Below, piece after piece: positions 1-11,568 of a stretch of 64,000 bases of DNA. The position numbers were made by a program, and so were the translations under genes. The notes beneath the pieces are model-generated. The model was given only the letters and a program-made list of their open reading frames with translations, ran no database searches and was not told the DNA's origin. Every line of letters starts with the position of its first letter. Positions within the stretch are counted from its first letter, which is position 1. This DNA is from Wallemia ichthyophaga EXF-994 (lineage: Eukaryota > Basidiomycota > Wallemiomycetes > Wallemiales > Wallemiaceae), in the NCBI RefSeq assembly GCF_000400465.1, contig NW_008806274.1, positions 496,001 through 560,000 of the forward strand. Reading direction: 5' to 3'.

Positions 1-824
1 TGTTTTCTAAATAAAGCTTCAAGAGTGGGCCTTTTACGAGCAATTTGCAATCGCTGCACTGGATGTCGGTGATCACAATTTGGCCGAGGTGCGAGGATGT
101 TCTTAGCAAGCTAGTCAACAGACTGACATCGCCAAAGGAGCTGCTTTTACGTCTAGCTGAGAAGTTCCCACTGTCGCCTCGCGTGTCGGTAATCGAAGGC
201 ATGATGTTGGAAGCCAAGCGTGAATTCGGTCTGGCTGAACGTTTGTACAACAATCTACTGGAAGAGGATCCAACCAACGTCGTGAGTTAGTAGCTAACGG
301 AAATATTACGTTGACACTATCTCAAGGCGATACAAAAACGTATGATAGTGCTGACGAAGCTGCAATACCCTAAGGACCTATCTAAGGCGACGGATAGGTT
401 GACAACCTACTTGGACACATTTTACTTGGATCCTGAAGCCTGGATGGAGCTGGCAGATATATACACACAGCAGCAGAGCTATCAAAGAGCGTTATTCGCT
501 ATTGAAGAGTGTCTGCTCATGCAGCCTATCAATCCATACTACATACTGAAGTATGCGGAAACTCAATACACATCGGGAGATTTTCACGAAGCCTACAACT
601 CGTATTTACGTGTTGTCGAGCTTCAAGACAGCTTTCCTAGGGCTTGGCTAGGTCTCAAAATGTGCTGCAGGAAGCTTCTCAAGTATCCTCATAACGAGCA
701 GCCTGAACATCTTTCTAGAGTTGATGTGCTAGCTACAAAAATGTCATTAGACATGTACACATCTTCATCCACTCATAAAGTCGATGATGACACTCGTAAA
801 GCTGTATTAAAATTCGTTGAGTAA
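1..824 (+). CDS. EMC2: ER membrane complex subunit 2 (TPR protein), 5' end missing
   Basis: C-terminal part of EMC2, a cytosolic TPR subunit of the ER membrane complex that inserts tail-anchored and multipass proteins. Visible exons are 24-88, 138-281 and 327-824; the start lies before the window. The first exon reads WAFYEQFAIAALDVGDHNLA, then a 49-nt intron (89-137, CTGAC branch site) restores the frame to LLLRLAEKFPLSPRV, and a 45-nt intron (282-326) joins ..DPTNV to AIQKR. TPR-like helices such as AWMELADIYTQQQSYQRALF follow. These blocks match the EMC2/TTC35 pattern in order and spacing. Family identity is strong; the upstream exons cannot be judged. The gene is convergent with MCM6. Confidence 0.87.
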
Positions 825-1075
825 AATTAGATACCCAATTATAGTAGTGTGTCATCGCTGGTTAATGTGTTGTGTCTGTATTTGAGGATTGATTCATTCT
901 GGCGTCGCTCAGTCACAGAGCTACTATTAAAATAAAGAGATAACGCAGTTAAATACAATACAACCTGAAGATCAGTACATGACTAAAAATAGGAGAGCAT
1001 AAATTATATTTTGAAAATGGTTATACAACACAATAATGCAGGAATAATTTTGACGGGATTTGATAAGGCGACAGA

Positions 1076-3921
1076 TTAGAGTTCAACTTGTGGATGAACG
1101 AGGTATGTGACTTGGTCATCAGTGGATGAGGATGGGTCTTGACTCTCCGTATCGCGATCAGCACTACCACGCAGCTCGAGCAAATATTGATCCTGGAGGA
1201 TTAGTTAGGAAATAAATTTAGTCAAGCATCTACACCTACCTTGACCAACTTCTTCAAGACCTTTGCCATTAGAGCCTGTTCAGCCTCGAGTTGTTCAATC
1301 GAGTCTATTTCCTCCTCCTTTGATTCAATGTATGACTGTATTATCTCATCCTTTGTGACACCAGAACCGGTTGTGTTCTCTACTGTGAGAAGGTGCTGCA
1401 CGACAAGTGACATGAGTGACATATACTTGTCGTATGTGATAGTAAGTTTGGTTTTCTCAGCTGTTGGTTGAGGTGTATTTACGCCGCCCTCAGAAGCTGG
1501 AGGTGCAGATGACGAAGGCTGGACTGATGAAGTTGGAATTTGGAGATTGGGGTCGGAGGAAGATGTTATGTCTTGGGTAACATTATCCATAGGCTCAGTT
1601 GGTTGTTGTTCGTCTTCATCATCCAATCCTACATCATCCTGCTCGACGTGAATGATAGATTGACGGAGTAAAGAGTAAGCCTCCTTAACATATTGTGGAA
1701 GGATTTCGTTTGAGCAGTTAGCGCGTGCTATTGCTTCTGATAATCTGATCATGGATTCCAGCTGTCTGACTGTGATTCTGTAGCTATTTCTACCAATACC
1801 CTGTGCATCATCTTGTCTCAGTATCCTGTATTTCTCAACCAGTAAATCGGAAGCTTCCACTGTCATTCTTGGTTGGAATGTCCTACTGTATCTGATAAAT
1901 CTTTGCAGCTGCTCAGTGTTAAATTCAGGCTCGAGCGCTTGATCTCTGAATCTGTGAATATTGACAATGTGTCTTGCGAGCATATCATCGACGCTCTCAT
2001 TGCACTCGTCCAAAACAACGAAGAAAAGATCGAATCTACTCATGATTGGTGCAGACATTGCGACGTTCTGTCTGAGCGTTGCTTTACGATTGTAGCGTCC
2101 ACCGATTGGATTGGCTGCTGCTAAGATTGATGTTCTAGCATTGAGCGTAGCTTGTAAACCGGCTTTTGCAATAGAAAGTGTTTGTTGTTCCATAGCTTCG
2201 TGGATTGCAACTTGGTCTGCTATATCCATCTTATCAAATTCATCAATCGCACAGATACCATTGTCTGCCAACATGAGTGCTCCAGCTTCGATTGTAAATT
2301 CGCCAGTCTCCTCATCTTTGACCACTGCAGCTGTTAAACCAGCAGCTGAGGATGCTTTACCGGATGTATAAACTGCTCTTGGAAGGAAAGACGTGACATA
2401 CTTCAAGAATTGAGATTTGGATGTAGATGGATCACCGACAACACAAATGTTGATATCTCCTCTCAAGTGAATACCCTCGTGAGTGCGCTTGTGTACACCA
2501 CCCATTAGCTGTAACAACAATCCCTTCTTGACAATATCGTGTCCAAATACAGTTGGTGCTATACTCTTCACTAGACGGTGGTAGATGTTGTCGGTATTAA
2601 CCATTGCTCGAAGTTCTTCGATTTCTTGTTGCGTTAAGCTTCTGAGGAAGGTATCTTGATCTTCTTCCTCCTCATAATCGGCCCTGACGTTGGTAGCAGA
2701 AGATCTACCATCTGCCGACTGAACCATGCAAGCCAAATAAGCAGTCTTGTATTGCAAATCGCGCACACCGAGCGCCTTTAAGCCCGTAACACCCTGATTA
2801 TCAGTTCGACCGCCTGAGTTTTCTCTCATTAACTCAGTGTTTACACCAGGTATACCCAATTGACTGACATCCGGTACGACGATGAAAGTACCTGTGAAAG
2901 TGCACTTGTCTCCAGCCTTTGCCTTTTCAACCGTTTCACCACGAAGAATGACATCCAAAGATCTTGGCATCGAACCGGTCGGAATTTCGTTTGCATTCTC
3001 TTGTATACGGACTTTCTGCCAGTCTGAGAACTTTGACTGTTCAATTATAAGTCTCCAAGCGTTTCTGTTGTTGCACGTTGGATTTGGACACATGCTTGGC
3101 TCTGTGAATTTGAATTGCTGTTCTATATCGTGCATTACAACACCGCATTCTTCACAAGCGAAGCAGCCGTTGACAAGTTCAGGCCTGACTTCTGAAGTAC
3201 GCGTGACTGTACCGCCAACACTCATCAATGTACCGATCTTGTCTGTTCTTAGGTCTCTGATGCCACTAACGATTGGAAGATCGTAGAAAGCGATTTGGAA
3301 TTCCCTTATGATATATGAGCTGGCAGATTGTGTGGCTGTGACAGTTTGGGCGTTGGAATAGAGATAACCTGGTTCGTATTTGTGTACCAAGTTTTGTACG
3401 GCGCGTTTCAAGAAAGGCAAGAATCTATAGTACTGATCTGTGACGGCCTTTGCTAAGATATCTTCACGTTCAAGTAGGTGAGAGAATGATACGTATAGCG
3501 TTGTAAAGTTGTATTCTCTCATTCCGTGTATCTGCTCGACGTAGAACTTTGATTCCGCCTCAGCTTGCATTCCATCTACGCCAGGCGTAGCAGCGAGATC
3601 AACAACTTCAGTGTATGACTCTAAGAAATTCTCAAAGCTCTCCATGACCTTTTCTCCAGTTGCATCTTTGACTTTTGGTACTTCAGAGCTGCAGCAGTGT
3701 GAGATGAGATTTAAAGACATCTACGACACCCACGGATCTTGTGGATTGCGCTTTGCTCTTCTGCGTGCGTTTGATTCTTCACCCGCCTCATCATCTTCGA
3801 GATTATGATCCTGGATCGACATATCGTTTATGGGACGCGCTGGAGGGGAGCTTTGCCTCTGTGCGCCAACATCGGAGGTTGGATCTGGTAGTGGACTGGA
3901 TGGTCCAAGTGGCGTGCTCAT
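1076..3921 (-). CDS. MCM6: DNA replication licensing factor MCM6
   Basis: Subunit of the MCM2-7 replicative helicase. Exons are 3921-3734, 3688-1240 and 1192-1076, giving 917 aa. The 45-nt intron (3689-3733) removes an in-frame stop near the N-terminus. The 47-nt intron (1193-1239) adds a conserved C-terminal tail ending YLVHPQVEL. Visible in order: the N-terminal OB region with a C4 zinc finger (CFACEEC ... CPNPTCNNRN) followed by KVRIQENANEIPTGSMPRSL, typical of MCM6; then the AAA+ core with Walker A GDPSTSKSQ, Walker B CIDEFDKMD, and arginine-finger SRFDLFF; then an acidic/serine-rich linker and a C-terminal winged-helix region. DECNE after the core is also MCM6-like. Start chosen as the first ATG of the first exon. 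Confidence 0.96.
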
Positions 3922-4177
3922 GGCGGTGATAAGTTAGCGCGTGTTGAGTCAGCCTGCGTGTCTTCGCGTCGAGATGGGAATGGAAAACAATAAAATTAAG
4001 ATATTAACAAGAATATAAGTGGATTATATAGTGTATTAGGTCCTTGGTATGGATCTGTAAATTACTTAATAGATTCGTTGAGATGTGATTTGACTGTGCC
4101 TTGCGCATTTATTATTTCTTTGGGTTTACTGTGTTACGGCGCTGAACAGTGCGTTCACGCTGTGTCATCTCGTTAGA

Positions 4178-4984
4178 TTAATTAGGCTCTCCATGCCCTC
4201 TCCAACTCACATCTGTTATAGCCTTCCCATTCGTTAGTCTATCCACGCGTTCCATACGCTCATCAACGAGAGCATCAATCTCCGCCTTGTGCTGCTTCTT
4301 TAACTCGAGCTCTCTTTGCCTTTGCTCGCGTTGACGCTCAGAAGACTCAAAATCTGACTTGAGACGCTCAAGCTTTTTAGCAATTTCGTGATGGCTCTTG
4401 ATAGATTTCTCCAATCTACCATTAGCTTGTGTTATAGATTTCTCAGCTTTAGCGCTCAATTTCTGCGCTTTCTCTGCATCCTTGAGAGCGTCTTTGAGAG
4501 CAGCTGCATCGTTCTTGGCTTCCGCCTCCAAGATTTTTGAAACCTGTTTAGCATCTTTGCCCTCATTCATCAGAATCGCTCTGCGGTCATCATCCCCTAA
4601 ACGTGCATCCGCGTCTTGGAGGCGGTTTTGTTGATCTTGGGATACTCTCTCTGCACCTCTAGCTGAGGCTGTGGCTGATGGTGATTTTTGGAGGTTTGCA
4701 CCTTGATCTCCGTTGATTGCTCTGTCTGCAACCCCCTGTGGCTTTGACTCTGTTGGTGTGCGTTGAATCGAGGTTGGAGGCGATGGGGATGTTGCTTCTG
4801 GTACTTGTGGTACTGGTTGCGATGTATTTGCTGGCTCTGCTGGTACTGATGTTGTAGGCTCAGCTTGCTTGGTGGCGGGGGATGACGTATCTATATGTGG
4901 CGGGACTTGCTCCGAGGTCTGAGCAGGTGCTGATTTCTCAGCGACTTCTTGTGGCTGTGTGGCTACTTTGTCTGCTTCTGACAT
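4178..4984 (-). CDS. coiled-coil protein of unknown function
   Basis: Intronless 268-aa protein starting MSEADKVATQ. The first ~110 residues are low complexity (Pro/Ser/Thr/Gln, many PxxP-like stretches). From about residue 120 to 250 it is a highly charged helical region rich in Lys/Glu/Ala with heptad character (SKILEAEAKNDAAALKDALK, then KKLERLKSDFESSERQREQ). It ends RGHGEPN. An upstream ATG in the same frame (5050) would add 22 residues with no recognisable content. The layout resembles fungal small coiled-coil proteins sometimes labelled Ncp1-like, but I do not recognise a specific orthologue. It lies on the same strand as, and just upstream of, MCM6. Confidence 0.7.
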   Translation of the reverse strand: MSEADKVATQPQEVAEKSAPAQTSEQVPPHIDTSSPATKQAEPTTSVPAEPANTSQPVPQVPEATSPSPPTSIQRTPTESKPQGVADRAINGDQGANLQKSPSATASARGAERVSQDQQNRLQDADARLGDDDRRAILMNEGKDAKQVSKILEAEAKNDAAALKDALKDAEKAQKLSAKAEKSITQANGRLEKSIKSHHEIAKKLERLKSDFESSERQREQRQRELELKKQHKAEIDALVDERMERVDRLTNGKAITDVSWRGHGEPN

Positions 4985-5354
4985 TCTATTCCAAATTACC
5001 CTTTTCGGTTGATGAATGTGCTTACAAAACCTACGAAAGCAGTCGTGCACGGAAGGAATGCGGATGAGAATGAGAATGAGTCTAGAACAAGTTACGCATA
5101 AAAATCACAACCGAAACACCTCAGAAAACGCAAGACATACATGTGGAAATATTGTGTTATTGTGTGATAGAGCGTAATTGAGCGCGATGCTAGGATGGTC
5201 TGTATTAGTGCTTATTGATCGGATATTTGATGCAAGTTATTAGAATAGTAGTGATTTAATTTCGCACTATAAACTGTTCATAACAAGTGCTTGGCGTGTG
5301 TATTTGCCCGTAAAATGCCTATGAAAAGAAAGTAACTGAACCTTTAGCTAATGC
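4985..5354. other. intergenic region, 370 bp
   Basis: AT-rich spacer between the coiled-coil gene and the 3' end of the transporter gene. It must hold the promoter of the coiled-coil gene and the transporter 3' UTR. No convincing ORF, RNA gene or repeat was seen, apart from a short GAGAAT repetition near 5067-5080. Confidence 0.5.
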
Positions 5355-7153
5355 TCAGCTTTGCTGCTTATAAGAAGATGTGAAAGCAAGATTATCCAAC
5401 TTGTTCGTCTCCCCTGTAAAATCTGGTGTTGGTAAAGGGGAATCAGAATGCGATCTATCACTCTTGTTCAATTGATGGTCTACTACTAGCTTTGGATCAT
5501 ACGCCCGCGTATACATGTACTGCTCTGGACTTCCTCCTACTGAACTATTTGATGATTCTGCCAGCTGATCTGAGCTGGAAGAGTCGGATGGTACATGATG
5601 TCCTCCGTAATTGCTCACGTACGAGGTGTCGTTGTTTGAATAGACATTGTATGTCGGTCCCGGCATCTCATGCGCGGGTACGAACGTAGATTTATGCTTC
5701 TCATCGCTAACATTCAACATTGACTTTGCTTCTATTGGTGAGGGTGAATTCCTGATATCATTGTTTGAGTTCTTCTCCTTTTCCATGTTGTATGAGGCAA
5801 AGTTGTCTCCTATCTTGTTAGACGACGCAGGTACACCTTTGTTTGAAGCAGCTGCGGCTGCGCTAGGTTTATTGTAGATCATTGTGCTTCCTAAAACTGT
5901 GCTAGCACCCATTACGAAACCAGGAGTAATTGGAAAGTCGAAAAGAATGACTGATGCAACTGAAGAGATTACGATTGATATTGAGGTAGCAAATCCTTTT
6001 AATATCTGTGCGCTTTGGTTAGTGAGGTATTTCAGGATCATACGCTACACCCACATTATCGGAATATTTAATAACTAAAGCCGTGACCAATCCACCAAGC
6101 ACCTGAGTTAGTACAGTTGCATACGCCCAAACGTTGAAGTTGCGTACCAGATTAAGGCGTTCCAAGAGCCCAAGGCCATGTGTAGCTTGTCCAAACAGTA
6201 CTGGTAGGAGTGCAGGAGGGAAGCTGAACAGGGATAGCTGTACGTTTCTAACCCAAAGATCGACGTTGGATCCCTTCAAAACAAGTTCAAAGTACACTCC
6301 AGCCAGACCAGAAGTTAAGCAGGCCATAGCGACAGCCATGAACCCTGTAATTGGATTACCGGCGTGCACACCCCCCTGCGATGAAGACATGGTGGTTGAC
6401 TGAACCTGGACAATACCAACTCCGATAGCCAGGAAAACGAGCGAGAGCCACTTTGTCTTTGTAAGGCTTCTGCCGAGCAGGACTACAGAGAAGAGGGCTG
6501 TGGTGAGAATCTTCATCTGATAAGCGACCTAAGGGAGAAATGAGTGAGTAGGATCTTTAAAACAACACATCACGCACCTGGAAAGTAGCTACTTCCAAGT
6601 TAGACGCCGCCACGAATGCCAAATTGTTCTGGATGACATAGAGGATCGCAGGGATGGAGAGCTTCCAGGAATCCCTACTAAAAATCTGAGCCACGAGTAT
6701 TTTTGCTTTAAGTTTAGTATCCGAGGGGCGCTGGTCGTCTTTGAGGCTGAGGGATATGCGTCTCTTGTTGTGGCTGGCAGACGGTTTGACAGGGAGATTT
6801 CCTAAGAAGGATTTCTTCTTCTTGGGAAATAGCGGGCTGAGGTGATCCTCTCTATTTGAATTGAGAGCGTGATCATCCGTACGCTTGTACGCCGTGTAGA
6901 GCGATATCGACGCCTTTAGTATCTCAGTCAATAAGACAGCAGAAGCGGGATTGTACGAGTGCTCAGGATCTGAAACGCGTGAGTAGCGCATCAATATCGA
7001 CAGACTAGCGTTCTGCAATGCCAATGTGACCAAGCTGAGGTACTTGAGCGGTATCCCGTATAACTCCTGCTTTTCCACGGGGCTGAGATTAAGCGCAGGC
7101 GCCCGCTTTCTGTCGCTCGAGAACGATGATTTCTTGTTGGTTATCGACGACAT
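5355..7153 (-). CDS. nucleotide-sugar (UDP-galactose/UDP-GlcNAc type) transporter, SLC35A family
   Basis: Golgi/ER membrane antiporter that exchanges a UDP-sugar for UMP. Exons are 7153-6578, 6528-6055 and 6005-5355, with two 49-nt introns, giving 566 aa. Splicing joins ..VATFQ to VAYQMKILTTALFSV and ..VIKYSDN to ILKGFATSISIVISSVAS. These are the hallmark SLC35A motifs (YQ-KILTTALFSV; KY-DNILKGFATS). Multiple hydrophobic helices are visible. A ~40-residue basic insert sits in the N-terminal cytosolic loop (PKKKKSF), and a ~160-residue Ser/Asn-rich hydrophilic C-terminal tail follows the last helix. The tail is longer than in animal family members. The sugar specificity (Gal versus GlcNAc) cannot be decided from sequence. 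Confidence 0.92.
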
Positions 7154-7324
7154 ATTAAGTCTTTTATAAGTCTTGCTGGAAGCGAGCTAAGATGTTTTTG
7201 GGGATGCTTTCGGATGAAATTACGGAAAATGTTTAAATTCAAATACAATTACATTTTATTAGTCTTTGCGTGTTCTGCGTGCTTTGCTTGCTCTTTCGCT
7301 TGGTATCATTCAACGTCTTCTCCG

Positions 7325-7921
7325 CTACGGCCAAACGCCCCGCTTCTTCGCTTGGGGCGACGACGGCGCGCATAAGAGGCTGTTCAGATTCATTGCTACT
7401 CTTCCCCTTGGCTTGACGTCCTTAGGCAGCGTCTCTACTGGCGATGGCGGTACTTTTTGGACCACGTGATCCACCTGTTTGGAATAACTCGTGAGGGGCT
7501 GCGCGGAATTCGTTGCATCTGCGTCTGCCTCGGCTTCGGCAATTTTAGGCGACTGCTTTATCGTGCTTTTGCTCTTAAACAAATTAGTCGTCCGCTTTAC
7601 CTTTGAGCCACTATCAAAGCTCGTCTCTACGAATGTCAATGGCTCATTCTCGTTATTGTTGAATTGTCTGCGCTTCTCATTCTGTCGCTTGTTCTGGTAC
7701 CATACTTGCACATTTCGCGACGACCTGTCATCTCAATCAGTACTTGTGCTCGGGTTCGGTAGTGTCACTCACATTCCAACATTCTGCGCAATCTCTGCGC
7801 GCTTGCTCGCGCTTGGAAGTGGATTTCTCAGGTATTCTTCCTCTAATAGTTGCAGCTCTTGCGGCGTCGTTCTCCTTCTCCTCTTCCTTGACTCTATTGC
7901 CGCAAAATTTTCGTTACTCAT
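7325..7921 (-). CDS. homeodomain transcription factor
   Basis: A 182-aa nuclear DNA-binding protein. Exons are 7921-7773 and 7724-7325, with a 48-nt intron (7725-7772) inside the homeodomain between helix 2 and helix 3. The spliced product starts MSNENFAAIESRKRRRRTTP; the homeodomain spans about residues 12-70, with helix 1/2 residues ELQLLEEEYLRNPLPSASKR and recognition helix NVQVWYQNKRQNEKRR. The usual WFQNRR is WYQNKR here: Tyr for Phe49 and Lys for Arg52. The invariant W48, Q50, N51 and R53 are kept. The rest is Ser/Lys-rich with no further domain. No second homeobox gene lies beside it, so this does not look like a basidiomycete HD1/HD2 mating-type pair. An in-frame stop precedes the chosen ATG. 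Confidence 0.88.
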
Positions 7922-8232
7922 TGCTTTAATGATCTAGTTGTGGATGTAGAAAATAAACCTACGCGGTTTGGTTTCTATGTCTTAATTAAGTCACCTTGCC
8001 ATTTTGGGTTGAATTGATAATCTATTACCGAATGCGTCGATTTACGCAGTTTGCGTGATTCCTATAAGGGAAGGTTCCAAGTGGGGTGTGCGTACACTCA
8101 ATTTGGCAACCTGCCCGTTGGATTTTTTAACAGGTTTTTGTGGGGAAGCACAGTCCTTAAGAGTGTTTTGACCGGGAAAGTAATAAAACCCGTTTAATCA
8201 CATTGCATTACATTATTCATTACACGTGTTGG
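7922..8232. other. intergenic region, 311 bp
   Basis: Spacer between the homeobox gene (promoter side) and the anoctamin 3' end. It contains AT-rich stretches and no supported ORF or RNA gene. Confidence 0.5.
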
Positions 8233-10159
8233 CTAATTATCTTTCTTAGATATGGACGAGTTCATCTCGTTCACAGTCTGTCTCAGTTTGATTTCATCGT
8301 TGTCAAGTGGTCTGTCCTTGTTTGATTTGCTGCATCTAGCACTGCTATGCAACGCCAATGCCCTGTCACGCACGATAGCCGCACTCGCAGAGTTATCCCA
8401 TATAGCTATCTTGAAAAGCCTAGCAAAGATACCCTTAATTACGAAATGTCCGTGAGAAGCTACGAGCGCTGCGACAAAAGCTACTAAGACACCACCATGC
8501 GCTGCGAGTATACCGCTATTTTTGAACGACGTATTGAAGAGAATGACGAGTGATGTGTTGATCATTGCACTGAGCCAGCTCAAAAACGACAAAGCGTCGA
8601 GCCATGGTCCAATACTATCCGTTGAACGGGGTATACAGCGACTATAATGTTTGATGAGCTTGAATGCGTCTCCGCGAATTTCAAAAAAGTTGTTGATCAG
8701 TCCCATGAGTGGTGCAAGTGGCCATGCGACACTCCATAGCGAGATAAAGCCGAACTGAATTGGTTTAGTGATTTTTTCAAAAAGCAAACGAAACACACCT
8801 GCGTAACCATCTCCGCATAGTCCTCGAACAGATCATATGTATCCTTAGCGACTTCCTCTCTGACGGCTTGCAGATAATCTCTCTCTTCTGGAGCGTCTTT
8901 CGGGGTGTAAGTGTTCTTGGAGATGTGCGATCTAACGAAGGACATGATATAGGGAAGACCAACTTCTTGGAAGGTACCAATAGCTTGAGAGGTAACCATC
9001 TGCGCGAACAGCTGCGTCTGTATCCTACTTCCATCAATCTCTACTATCTCATTTGTGCCGAATATCTCAAACTTCTCAAATCTCTTTGATGCCGCCTTCA
9101 CCAGATCCTTACCGAAGGGTATATACACATATGCCGTCAACGCAAGACCGGCAAAGCTGACAAGAGAGTTGAGAGTGAAAGACTTTATGGTCAAGCTTGC
9201 CTCTGTGTCGCTGTGCGTGGCGTGGTTTTCCCATCTACTCAGCTTGTTGAGCACGGGTTGATATGCAGTGATGAGCAGCGGAACAATACCGCTGCATACT
9301 GCACTCAATATGAGTGACTGTTTGAGTGTGTTAGACGTTGGTGTCTTCGACACTTTCTACCCACAATGTACGACTTGAGAGGACCGTTGTAGAATTGTAA
9401 TCCAAACTCCTCTATGAAGAAGATGCTGAGTTGTGTGTGAGTTTATAACAGCCAGAAACACCACACACACATGGTGAGTAGGGCAGCCAATAGCATGGCG
9501 AATAGCGCAAGGACAGGAAGCGTAGCCATTAGCTTACTCTCACGAACATACCACGCCGTTCTTTCTCTCTCTACTCTGGTCAATTCGATGCTCTTCGAGC
9601 CATCAGAACCCCACTGCACGCTAAGAGCGCGTTCCGCTACACGCCAGTACTCGACGAAAGCTACAGCGTAAAGACTAACGAATATGGCGTAAAATGAACT
9701 AAATTGAGAGCTCCTAAACCAGCAAAAAAAGCCAATGAGGGAAGGCAAAATAAGTGACCTAAAGTAAGACCTCAAGAAGGCGAAATAGAAGCCAACGTTA
9801 ACACCAAAGGCATTCTTGATGCTTGTGAGCTGTTGGTTGGATAAAAGATAACTGCTAGTCAAGTCGCTAATTAATGTTTTGTTGAAATCGTGATTGTGGG
9901 GTATGACGACTTTCTTCACGTCGGGTGATGCGTAGTGGACCATGAAATAATCGTAGAGGTTATTGCACTCACTGTCTACACTCCGTCTAGTAGATTGTTT
10001 TGCTTGTAAGAATGCCAAGACCTCGTCGTCGTTGGAGCCGGGCCTCACAGCCCAGCTGAAAGAGCTCTGGAGTTGGTGGAGAGCCTTCAAATGAGCGTCG
10101 CTGCTGCTGAGCTTGTAAACGACTATGAGATCAACTTTCGCGGTCTCGAGACTGGGCAT
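8233..10159 (-). CDS. anoctamin/TMEM16-family membrane protein (Ist2-like)
   Basis: Polytopic membrane protein of the anoctamin family; fungal members act as scramblases or, like Ist2, tether ER to plasma membrane. Exons are 10159-9471, 9425-9365, 9317-8799 and 8754-8233 (introns of 45, 47 and 44 nt), giving 596 aa. One exon is only 61 nt. Splicing yields ..QFYNGPLKSYI joined to SLILSAVCSGIVPLLITAY and ..YAEMVTQ joined to FGFISLWSVAWPLAPL. The latter matches the anoctamin block MVTQFGY..FPLAPLFALLNN. An N-terminal cytosolic domain of about 130 residues starts MPSLETAKVDLIVVYKL. The C-terminal tail is short, so the long basic PIP-binding tail of yeast Ist2 appears absent. Whether it scrambles lipids, conducts ions or tethers is unknown. 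Confidence 0.88.
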
Positions 10160-11479
10160 TGTTGTGGTATCTGTGAGAGAGGCGTTAACTGAGCTATAAA
10201 TAGATGGCACTTGAAAATCCTATGGTTATTATTAGCTGTGTTAGAGGTACTGGGTCATGGGCTCTTTCGGTGTTCTGACTGTCAACTGGTCGATCAGTTT
10301 TCTTAATCTGCATTTCAAAGCATATCTTGGCATAAGTTGATGTGCGAGTGCGAGTGCTTGTGCTGCCAAAAGACACGACGCCTTTCTACTCTCAAACTTC
10401 GACGCATTAGACGTGCCAGAAAATTACTTCAACCCAAGTGGGGTAAAAGTTGGTGAGGTTGAGTGATGAGGTGGCTGTAAGGTGGAAGTACTTAGAGAAA
10501 CTCATTTATCGCGTTTTTATACATAATTATTATGATGCTCGAGGCACAGCCTGGCATGAGTTTATTCAACAACAACGGTATATGATATCTAATCAAATTC
10601 TTAAAGTTGTATCGAGCCATGCCAATAGGGTCAGAGAATTGTATTGCAGCTTATGCTCTGATTCCCGTCACTGGGCCCTCTGATCTCCAATTGAGTGGTC
10701 GTGCATAGCAAGCTGAAGAAAGGAAGGGCAAGAACAAAACAAATTCAAGGTTGGAAATAATCAGTGCTTCAACTCGCGGCACGCCCAACCTCAAATCCCC
10801 GATTTCCTTCCAATCCGCAACGAATCATCGTTAGACGTGTTATGTGGATTGGTAAAATTGTCTTGAATTATTCCTATCTATTTCAATATCCAAAGTATTT
10901 TTCTGCAAGAAATGATGATGATGATAAAATCTGAATATATTGTGAAGACGATAAATGTTATAAACTGCGTCCATCAATACTTCATAAAGCATGGGGAGTC
11001 AAAGGGGGGTTGCTGAATTTACTGAAAGTTTTTCTTAAATAGCGTCGTAATTTGTAAATTTATGGTGGTTCTCAATTACATTGAAACACCGGTTCTGCGA
11101 GATGATGAAGTTTTGATATTATTTACGCGCAATTTCTGACTTATCAGCAATTCTGTAAACGTCTTGATCTTTGTGAGGTGAAACTGCACACAAAGAGCAA
11201 GGCGCTGAGATTAATAAAAGAATTAAGTCTAAGATGTATCAAAAGAAAAAGTAGTCGTTTAAATAGTTTAGAATTCTAGGTTTTATTCCCATTGTCTCGT
11301 TATCTTCATTGTCCTCGTGCATAATCATGCATAATCTTCATTGTTCTTTATTCTCATTGTTCTCATAGCGACCATGATGTCATGTTACCTGTTCCTGCAT
11401 CTTGCCCGCTTTATTACCTACGAAGGTAGGGGCACATGCTTATAACTTCAATAGTACGACTGGTACAACTTGCTAGTTC

Positions 11480-11560
11480 ATGATGAGGTCCCAGGTTCGA
11501 TCCCTGGTATCTGCATAGACCAGCAGATATAGCTCAGTGGTAGTAGCGCATCACTAGTAA
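11480..11560 (+). tRNA. circularly permuted tRNA-Thr (anticodon AGU): 3' half precedes 5' half
   Basis: The 3' half (11480-11515) comes first. It holds the 3' anticodon strand TGATG (11481-11485), variable loop AGGTC, T arm CCAGG-TTCGATC-CCTGG (11491-11507, perfect 5-bp stem, B box GGTTCGATCCC), 3' acceptor strand TATCTGC (11508-11514) and discriminator A. A 7-nt spacer (11516-11522, TAGACCA) follows. Then comes the 5' half (11523-11559/60): acceptor strand GCAGATA, A box TAGCTCAGTGG (11530-11540), 5' anticodon strand CATCA and loop CTAGTAA. Rejoined at the canonical 37/38 site the halves give a 73-nt cloverleaf: 7/7 acceptor pairs, 5/5 anticodon pairs, 5/5 T pairs, U33, anticodon AGU. G1-C72, C2-G71, G35 and U36 agree with known threonine identity. 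The D stem has three pairs plus a C-U mismatch (or a bulged T at 11544). No 5' half lies upstream and no 3' half downstream, so it is not one unit of an intact tandem. Confidence 0.85.
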
Positions 11561-11568
11561 TAAATTCA

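Noticed and set aside
1873-2371. Plus-strand open frames inside MCM6
   Set aside because: Antisense shadows of conserved MCM6 coding sequence.
10208-10210. Anoctamin start at 10210
   Set aside because: The codon there is GTG; the first ATG in frame is at 10159.
10194-10376. 60-codon minus-strand frame upstream of the anoctamin
   Set aside because: No similarity, not joinable to the anoctamin start by a good intron; the anoctamin begins well at 10159.
10450-10683. 77-codon plus-strand frame in the empty region
   Set aside because: No domain, no neighbour support and ordinary length for chance.
11480-11560. Ordinary intron-containing tRNA read across this locus
   Set aside because: The order is 3' half then 5' half on the plus strand; an intron cannot produce that order, and no other half lies within several hundred bases on either side.
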